Below, piece after piece: positions 57,961 through 64,000 of a stretch of 64,000 nt of DNA. This DNA is from Colwellia sp. Lineage in GTDB: Bacteria > Pseudomonadota > Gammaproteobacteria > Enterobacterales > Alteromonadaceae. The number at the start of each line of letters is the position of its first letter. Position 1 is the stretch's first letter. The notes under the pieces are model-generated. The model was not told where the DNA came from. It made no database searches and saw only the letters and a list, made by a program, of their open reading frames with translations. Position numbers and translations under genes: made by a program. The stretch is taken from positions 60,061-124,060 of the forward strand of contig JABSOX010000015.1 in NCBI GenBank assembly GCA_013215655.1, read 5' to 3'.

Positions 57961-58560
57961 ATGATGGACAAATTTAACAAACATACTGGCTTAGTCGTAC
58001 CTTTAGATGCAGCTAATGTTGATACCGATCAAATAATCCCAAAGCAGTTTTTACAAAAAACTGAACGAGTAGGTTTTGGCAAACACTTATTTCATGATTG
58101 GCGTTATTTAGATATTTCCGGCAATGAAAGCAATCCAGATTTTATTTTGAATAAACCACAATACCAAGGCGCGAGTATTTTATTAACGCGAGAGAACTTT
58201 GGCTGTGGCTCAAGCCGTGAGCATGCGCCGTGGGCATTAGAAGAATATGGTTTTAAAGTGATTATCGCGCCAAGCTTTGCCGATATTTTTTATGGTAACT
58301 GTATTAATATTGGTTTACTGCCGATTAAATTATCTGAGCAACAAATCAACGAGTTGTTTGATAAGTCTGACGAAAGCTCACTATCATTAACCATTGATTT
58401 GATTAATAACAATGTTACTTTCGATAAAACAGTCTACAATTTTAGTTTAGACAGCTTTCATCAATATTGTTTAGAGCAAGGTGTTGATAGTGTTGGCTGG
58501 ACACTAAATAAACTTGAAAAAATTAAAGAATATGAAGCAAAAATGTCCCCATGGCAGTAG
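57961..58560 (+). CDS. leuD: 3-isopropylmalate dehydratase small subunit
   Basis: Swivel-domain partner of LeuC. The 199-residue protein shows [16 protein letters not shown] and the conserved [23 protein letters not shown]. Last gene of leuABCD; it may also start one codon later at 57964. The 68-bp gap to leuC contains the GC-rich repeat. Confidence 0.96.
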   Translation: MMDKFNKHTGLVVPLDAANVDTDQIIPKQFLQKTERVGFGKHLFHDWRYLDISGNESNPDFILNKPQYQGASILLTRENFGCGSSREHAPWALEEYGFKVIIAPSFADIFYGNCINIGLLPIKLSEQQINELFDKSDESSLSLTIDLINNNVTFDKTVYNFSLDSFHQYCLEQGVDSVGWTLNKLEKIKEYEAKMSPWQ

Positions 58561-58588
58561 CTATTTATTATTGAGTAATAATTAGCTA

Positions 58589-58616
58589 GGAGGGAAATAT
58601 CTTCCCTCCAAATTTT
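58589..58616 (+). terminator. leu operon terminator
   Basis: Stem GGAGGGAA / TTCCCTCC, 5-nt loop, followed by AAATTTT, 28 bp after leuD. Confidence 0.75.
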
Positions 58617-58642
58617 GCATCAAAACTTAAAAAGAGCATAAA

Positions 58643-59875
58643 ATGCAAGATACTCCTAGTGCCGAGTCCAACCCAAGTAGCCCACAAAACATTCCTGTAA
58701 GTCAATTAAAACTCGGCATGTACGTATTATCCATAACCACAGGTAATAAAAACATTACCATCAAATCAGAAGGCTACATTTCTAAAGCTGAGAGTATAGT
58801 GAGGCTCATACAATCAGGCGTTACTCGTGTGGTCATTGATCCTACAAAAACAAAACGACCAGAAAATAAACCGCCAACAGTTGAGCCTCCCACCGAAATC
58901 AAGCAAGAAAAAATTAAAAAAAACAATGTGTCCCTTGATCAAGAAATGAAAAAAGCTAGCAAGCTATACCGTGAGGCTAAAGAACTACAACAACGGATAA
59001 TAAATGACTTAACCAAAGAAAAGACAATAAAAATTAAAGATGTGCAAGAAAGCACCGATGCTATTGTTGATTCTATATTTCGTAATCAAGATGCTTTATC
59101 TTGCATGTCACGCCTTAGATTAAAAAATGACTATCTAATTGAACATGCCTTGAATGTTTCGATATTAATGACTATTTTTTGTAAACATTTAGGCATTGAA
59201 AAAACACTTATTGAACAAATAGCATTAGGCGCTTTTCTGCATGACATTGGTAAAGTTTTGGTGCCAGACCATATTTTAAGTAAATCGGGTAAATACACAG
59301 AAGATGAATTTGAAGAGATGAAAAAACATGTCTCTTTAGGTGTAAAAATATTAGAAGACACCCCGGATATTTCCCACGTTGTGATGAGCATGGTAAAAGA
59401 GCATCATGAACGTCTAAATGGGCAAGGTTACCCCTATCAATTAGCTGATGAAGCCATTTCAAAATACGGACGCATGATTGCGATTGTTGACAGTTATGAT
59501 GCAATGACGGCAGAGCGGATTTACAAATCAAGTATGCACCCTATTCAGGCATTTAAAAACTTAATGAAGGAAGCGCCTAATAGTTACGATAAAGAACTCG
59601 TTAATCAGTTTGTACAATGCCTAGGTTTGTATCCAGTAGGCACCTTAGTAAAACTAAGCAGTGGTAAATTAGGTTTAATTAGTCAGGTTAATAAAAGTAA
59701 ACCGCTGCAGCCTTTTGTACGTATATTTTATAATACTCGTTTAAATCAAGCGATTGCCATGAAAGAAATTGATTTAAGCAAACCTAAAAATAACGACCAA
59801 ATAGATTGCTGTATTAAACCCGAGGAGTTTAATATTAACTTATTAGGCTTTTTTAAAGCGGCTTTCCTTGAGTAA
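58643..59875 (+). CDS. HD-GYP c-di-GMP phosphodiesterase with DUF3391 domain
   Basis: A 410-residue cytoplasmic protein. An N-terminal DUF3391 domain (about 15-100, VSQLKLGMYVLSIT and SGVTRVVID) and a helical linker precede the HD-GYP domain (about 155-350). The metal-binding AFLHDIGKVLVPD and the HHERLNGQGYPYQL motif, which supplies the GYP triad, are both intact, so it should degrade c-di-GMP. It lies directly after the leu terminator and converges on the gspAB fusion. Confidence 0.93.
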   Translation: MQDTPSAESNPSSPQNIPVSQLKLGMYVLSITTGNKNITIKSEGYISKAESIVRLIQSGVTRVVIDPTKTKRPENKPPTVEPPTEIKQEKIKKNNVSLDQEMKKASKLYREAKELQQRIINDLTKEKTIKIKDVQESTDAIVDSIFRNQDALSCMSRLRLKNDYLIEHALNVSILMTIFCKHLGIEKTLIEQIALGAFLHDIGKVLVPDHILSKSGKYTEDEFEEMKKHVSLGVKILEDTPDISHVVMSMVKEHHERLNGQGYPYQLADEAISKYGRMIAIVDSYDAMTAERIYKSSMHPIQAFKNLMKEAPNSYDKELVNQFVQCLGLYPVGTLVKLSSGKLGLISQVNKSKPLQPFVRIFYNTRLNQAIAMKEIDLSKPKNNDQIDCCIKPEEFNINLLGFFKAAFLE

Positions 59876-59901
59876 TATCACCAGTATTAGCCCTAACCTA
59901 G

Positions 59902-61512
59902 TTACCAAGAAGACAATGCCGCTACGGTAAACTTTTCCCCTCGAAAATTTAATACGACTTTTTGTGGCAAAATCTCACTTAATAAAAGTTCACGTTCAAT
60001 ATAATCCCCTTCATAGCGATCTCGACCGTTTACTGTTACCCAACCTGCGCCATCACTGGCATAAATATGCATGGTAAACTCTAAATTAGGTATCGCTTGT
60101 TGTAGCCATTGTGGCATATCAGCTAGAGGAGCAATCTCTTCGCGAGTTGATGGTTCAGCTTCATTACTTTGTTTATTATTACCTGTTTCATCTATAGCGT
60201 CTTGAAAACGCATAAGTAAGTCTTCTGATACTCCTTCTGTAGCATTTACCTGATAGTTAACTTCGTTAGGCACTTCTTGATTAACGTTTTCACTAACAAT
60301 GTTATTTGCTAATAGTTCAACTTGATTTTCTTGTTTGGCTAGGTGTTCAGCCCCCCTTTCAGCCAAACTTTGAACCACATTATTAGTCATACTACTTTTT
60401 GCGGTATTTGTATTTTCAGGTGGAGACACATCAGCAACAACGAGAGGCTCTTTTTCAACTAATATCGATTTTTTTATTGGCATATTTTCAGATTTTTTTT
60501 CAAAACCTTGTTCAGATAAATGCTCTTGAGTAGTATCTATCTTTTGTGCAACAAGCGCTGAACTTTGTTGATGTTGTCCGAGTTGATGTTGGCCAAAGTA
60601 ATAACCTGCAAAAACTAAGGTAAATAAAAGTGTACTAGCAGCTAATGTTTTTAACATCTTATGCTGCCACCACGGTGCTAGATGATAGTCATCACCTAAA
60701 GCATCTTGAGCAGCCCCAATAACTATCTTTTTACTGATCACCGCATTATTACTACTGTATGCATTTATCAACGCTCGTTCACAAATTAAATTTATCACCC
60801 GAGGAATACCATCACTAATTTGATGGATGGCAGCAATAGCTTTTGTAGAAAAAAGCTCTCTAAAACACTGTGCAACTGACAAACGGTGTTTAATATAAAG
60901 TGCTACTTCTGATTTATTTAATGGTAATAAATGATACCGTGCGGTAATTCTTTGGGCTAACTGACGTAAATCACGACGTTTTAATAACATCTGTAGTTCT
61001 GGCTGCCCAATTAAAACCACTTGCAATAATTTCTTAGTATTGGTCTCTAAGTTAGTCAGTAAACGCAGCTGCTCTAATACTTCTGGTAGTAAATGTTGTG
61101 CCTCATCAATAATCAATAAAGTATTAATATTATTTTGGTGATTTTTTAATAGCTTTTCTTGAATTTTATCGGTCAGTGTTTTTAACGTAGCGCCCGTTTT
61201 TTTATAACGAATTTTTAGTTCATCACATATAGTTGCCAGCAATTCTTGTGATGATAGTGTTGGATTTAAAATAAAAGCAGCTTGAGTATTTTCAGGTAAT
61301 TGCTCCATCACACAACGACTAATAGTCGTTTTTCCAGTGCCCACTTCGCCCGTAAGTAAAACAAACCCGCCATTATTTTCCAAACCCGAGCCGCCTAGGC
61401 CATAAGTTAAATGTGTCAAAGCCTCACGATGGCGATCACTCATAAACAAATATTGCGGATTAGGTGCAATTGAGAACGGTTTTTCCTTTAAACCAAAATA
61501 CCCTGTATACAT
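59902..61512 (-). CDS. GspA (ExeA)-type AAA ATPase fused to a GspB C-terminal domain
   Basis: A 536-residue inner-membrane protein. The N-terminal ExeA-type ATPase (MYTGYFGLKEKPFSIAPNPQYLF) has Walker A GEVGTGKTT (55-63), Walker B LLIIDEAQ (132-139) and an arginine-rich sensor region. A transmembrane helix lies at about 286-305. A long polar Gln/Glu/Asn-rich periplasmic linker follows. The last 75 residues (HIYASDGAGWVTVNGRDRYEGDYI, then PQKVVLNFRGEKFTV) match the GspB/ExeB C-terminal domain. ExeA and ExeB normally form a complex that inserts the type II secretin through peptidoglycan; here they are one chain. MSHA-type MshM is the main alternative for the ATPase. Confidence 0.85.
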   Translation of the reverse strand: MYTGYFGLKEKPFSIAPNPQYLFMSDRHREALTHLTYGLGGSGLENNGGFVLLTGEVGTGKTTISRCVMEQLPENTQAAFILNPTLSSQELLATICDELKIRYKKTGATLKTLTDKIQEKLLKNHQNNINTLLIIDEAQHLLPEVLEQLRLLTNLETNTKKLLQVVLIGQPELQMLLKRRDLRQLAQRITARYHLLPLNKSEVALYIKHRLSVAQCFRELFSTKAIAAIHQISDGIPRVINLICERALINAYSSNNAVISKKIVIGAAQDALGDDYHLAPWWQHKMLKTLAASTLLFTLVFAGYYFGQHQLGQHQQSSALVAQKIDTTQEHLSEQGFEKKSENMPIKKSILVEKEPLVVADVSPPENTNTAKSSMTNNVVQSLAERGAEHLAKQENQVELLANNIVSENVNQEVPNEVNYQVNATEGVSEDLLMRFQDAIDETGNNKQSNEAEPSTREEIAPLADMPQWLQQAIPNLEFTMHIYASDGAGWVTVNGRDRYEGDYIERELLLSEILPQKVVLNFRGEKFTVAALSSW

Positions 61513-61642
61513 AGTCTCTTTTCAATAAAAATAAAGCTTGTTGAAATTAACCTTTACCCGTTCATAAGTCAAAAGCGTTATGACTATTATGGTAAACTCA
61601 TGTGTATAACGATTAGAAACTTATGATTGGTAATAATAAAGA

Positions 61643-62905
61643 ATGCTCCCTGATGATAATTTGTCTCAATTAACCACCTATTTAGTGGGTGGCGCGGTGC
61701 GAGATAAACTATTAGGTAGAGCGGTTGCTGATCGTGACTATGTTGTTACTGGTGCAAGTGTTAAACAAATGTTGTCTCTTGGTTTTACGCAAGTAGGCAA
61801 AGATTTTCCCGTTTTTCTACACCCTCAAAATAAAGAAGAATATGCCCTTGCTCGCACCGAGCGTAAGCAAGGTCATGGCTATACCGGGTTTACTTGTTAT
61901 GCAGCGCCTGATGTAACACTTGAACAAGACTTATATCGCCGAGATCTCACCATCAACGCCATGGCAATGGCTATTGATGGGAAAATAATAGATCCATACA
62001 ACGGTCAGCAAGATTTAGACAATCGCACCTTACGACATGTCTCTGACGCCTTTATCGAAGATCCATTACGAGTACTTAGAGTCGCTCGTTTTGCCGCTCG
62101 TTATCATAGCTATGGCTTTGTTGTTGCTGATGAAACGATGCTGTTAATGACCCACATATCAAATTCTGGTGAATTAGCTACCCTCAGCGGTGAACGTATC
62201 TGGAAAGAAATGCAACGTAGTTTGGCTGAATCAAATCCTGAAGTGTTTTTCCAAGTATTATTCCAATGTAATGCGCTTAAAGAAATATGGCCTGACTTGC
62301 ATAATTTATGGGGAGTCCCCAATCCAGAAAAATGGCATCCAGAAATATGTAGTGGACTTCATACCATGATGGTTTTACAACAAGCGGTTAAGTTATCACC
62401 TAAAACCTCAATACGTTTTGCGGCGCTTTGTCACGATTTAGGGAAGTCTCTGACCTTAGAAGAACAATGGCCTGCTCATCAAGGACATGAAAAATCAGGT
62501 TTGCCATTAGTTGAAAGTATTGCAGATAAGTTAAGAGTACCAACAGATCATAAACGGCTAGCGTTAAAAGTTTGTCAGTTTCACTTACATTGCCATAAAG
62601 TCTTTGAATTAAAACCAGCCACTATTCTAAAGATGTTTAATAAATTAGATGTTTGGCGGAAACCTGAAGAGTTTGATGACTTTTTAATCGCCTGTAATGC
62701 AGATTTTTGTGGTCGATTAGGTTCAGAAGAAAAAGCCTATCCGCAGAAAGATTATTTATTAGAATTATTTACACAAACAAAAGCGATTAATGCCAAAAAA
62801 TTTGTTCAGCAAGGGCTAAAAGGGTTGGCAATAAAAGAAGCAATTGAACAAGCTCGACTAATAAAAGTTAAACAAATAAAGAAAACTATTCTTCACCTTC
62901 AATAG
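61643..62905 (+). CDS. cca: CCA-adding tRNA nucleotidyltransferase
   Basis: Adds or repairs the 3'-CCA of tRNAs. The 420-residue protein has the nucleotidyltransferase motif YLVGGAVRDKLLGRAVADRD, the ERKQGHGYTGFTCYAAPDVTLE region, the RRDLTINAMA motif and the E. coli-type C-terminal HD domain (LCHDLGKSL), which adds phosphatase and 2',3'-phosphodiesterase activity. Start at 61643; no nearer candidate. Its end overlaps the convergent sulfotransferase gene by 20 bp. Confidence 0.96.
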   Translation: MLPDDNLSQLTTYLVGGAVRDKLLGRAVADRDYVVTGASVKQMLSLGFTQVGKDFPVFLHPQNKEEYALARTERKQGHGYTGFTCYAAPDVTLEQDLYRRDLTINAMAMAIDGKIIDPYNGQQDLDNRTLRHVSDAFIEDPLRVLRVARFAARYHSYGFVVADETMLLMTHISNSGELATLSGERIWKEMQRSLAESNPEVFFQVLFQCNALKEIWPDLHNLWGVPNPEKWHPEICSGLHTMMVLQQAVKLSPKTSIRFAALCHDLGKSLTLEEQWPAHQGHEKSGLPLVESIADKLRVPTDHKRLALKVCQFHLHCHKVFELKPATILKMFNKLDVWRKPEEFDDFLIACNADFCGRLGSEEKAYPQKDYLLELFTQTKAINAKKFVQQGLKGLAIKEAIEQARLIKVKQIKKTILHLQ

Positions 62906-64000
62906 CCAATGCTTTTATGAGAGGCTGTAAGTAGTCTTGATAAGCTTGCCAACTACGAGACTTATCGCCCTTAATACCATCCCTTAATTGCACGTTGCTT
63001 AAGGTACTAATATGGCGTTTTTGTTGTGAAAAATTTAAACATTCCTTTTGATAATCTAAATCACAAAAATATAATATTTTGGTCAATGTTTTTTCAGGGT
63101 CATTGATCAACTCTTGGTAGCTCACCGTGTGAATAAATTCCGGTAACGTACATTGCCAATGTGCCATAACATTTTTATAACAATGATGATACTGAGCAAT
63201 TTGTTCAAGTGAGCAAAAGTAAGGTTCTAATGATTCAAAATGATTACGAAAGATGGACCAGCTAACATCCATAGAATTTCTTGTTATATGGATAATTTTT
63301 GCCTGTGGCATTAATAATTTGATCAATCCAATCGATTGATAGTTTGCTGGCATTTTGTCAATAATATAATTTGAATTTGGTGCTAAACTTTGTAAATTTT
63401 GAAGATAATGTTTGGCAAGTAATTGTTGTTGTTGTTCATCTAAATGCCTACAAGCTTTTGGAAAGTCCTTTCCTGTTAGTTGTAATAAACCTTGAGCAAT
63501 ACTTCCTGCCATAAAAGGTAATTCACCACCGCTGCTAACCTTATTATGTCCAATTAACATCTGTTCTAATAATGTTGTGCCTGAGCGTGGTTGGCCGACA
63601 ATAAAAATAGGGGTTAGTGTATTGTTGTTAGCTGAATTAGCTAGTTTATTATCTACGGATTCAAAAAATGTTTTATCAAATACTTTAATTAGGTCATCAA
63701 AATAACCTTTCATATCATCGACGGTAAAATCAATACTTTCATATTGTAATTGGTTTGCTAATTTAAAGTGACTAAATGCTTGTGAGTATCGCTTCTCGTT
63801 ATGAAATAACTCAGCAAAACTATAGTAGAGCATAATTCTGTCTTGCTGAGATAAGTTGTTATTAGCCGACTTCAATTTTAGTAACATCTGATCGATATAG
63901 TCTGTAGCTAAAGGATCGTTAAAACTTAGCTTGCCCATTCGCGCCAACAGCGAAAATGCTTGAATATGTTCAGCCTCAATTTCAATAATACTTTTTAAAT
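62886..64000 (-). CDS. TPR-containing sulfotransferase family protein, 5'-truncated by the window
   Basis: The frame is open through the right edge (IEIEAEHIQAFSLL precedes the first internal start codon), so the N-terminus is outside. The visible N-terminal part is helical and TPR-like (RIMLYYSFAELFHNEKRYSQAFSHFKLAN). The sulfotransferase domain starts with the PAPS 5'-phosphosulfate loop PIFIVGQPRSGTTLLEQML, with IIHITRNSMDVSWSIFRNHF as the 3'-phosphate-binding region and RSWQAYQDYLQPLIKAL at the end. The acceptor is unknown. Confidence 0.88.
   Translation of the reverse strand, partial: LKSIIEIEAEHIQAFSLLARMGKLSFNDPLATDYIDQMLLKLKSANNNLSQQDRIMLYYSFAELFHNEKRYSQAFSHFKLANQLQYESIDFTVDDMKGYFDDLIKVFDKTFFESVDNKLANSANNNTLTPIFIVGQPRSGTTLLEQMLIGHNKVSSGGELPFMAGSIAQGLLQLTGKDFPKACRHLDEQQQQLLAKHYLQNLQSLAPNSNYIIDKMPANYQSIGLIKLLMPQAKIIHITRNSMDVSWSIFRNHFESLEPYFCSLEQIAQYHHCYKNVMAHWQCTLPEFIHTVSYQELINDPEKTLTKILYFCDLDYQKECLNFSQQKRHISTLSNVQLRDGIKGDKSRSWQAYQDYLQPLIKALAIEGEE

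Overview
The window is AT-rich, gene-dense chromosomal DNA of a marine gammaproteobacterium. Gene order and protein sequences point to Alteromonadales, most likely Colwellia or a close relative in Colwelliaceae. That assignment comes from recognised protein similarity and synteny, not from a marker-gene search. No phage, insertion-sequence transposase, CRISPR array or rRNA was seen.

Layout, left to right. (1) The 3' part of flgT (flagellar H ring) at the left edge, tRNA-Arg(CCU), and a small nrtS plus soluble chemoreceptor pair. (2) The housekeeping run dsbC-recJ-prfB-lysS, with an intact +1 programmed frameshift in prfB. fldB and srmB diverge from it. (3) A cell-surface-signalling set: ECF sigma, FecR-like anti-sigma and a TonB receptor with an STN domain. 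(4) yaaA, tal, two small or unknown genes and parC. (5) Two overlapping TPR proteins with decayed GGDEF domains, then arsR-gapdh-arsJ, which exports arsenate as an organoarsenical. (6) parE-yqiA-cpdA-yqiB-nudF, divergent from tolC, in the E. coli order. (7) hldE, lpxL, a TcpQ-like protein and glnE. (8) An accessory operon between glnE and the ygiF homologue: lipoprotein, DUF350, membrane aminopropyltransferase, DUF2170, PspA/IM30, DUF2491, a double ribbon-helix-helix protein and a two-TM K+ channel. (9) ygiF, a 175-bp foldback element and ygiM. (10) A surface-polymer cluster: two CDP-glycerol glycerophosphotransferase-like proteins, a glycerol-3-phosphate cytidylyltransferase and Wzi. (11) leuABCD behind a complete leader-peptide attenuator. 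(12) An HD-GYP phosphodiesterase, a GspA-GspB fusion, cca, and a TPR-sulfotransferase running off the right edge.

The backbone (dsbC to lysS, parE to tolC, hldE-glnE-ygiF-ygiM-cca) matches E. coli order, and accessory modules sit in its joints. The most interesting is the PspA-type module at 39.7-46.2 kb. It carries three copies of one near-perfect palindrome (TTGACATAnTATGTCAA): one before its first gene and two before its second half. A ribbon-helix-helix protein encoded inside the operon is the obvious candidate to bind them. The gene families of this module are known to co-occur, but the operator, the regulator and this gene combination look worth testing as a self-regulated envelope-stress system.
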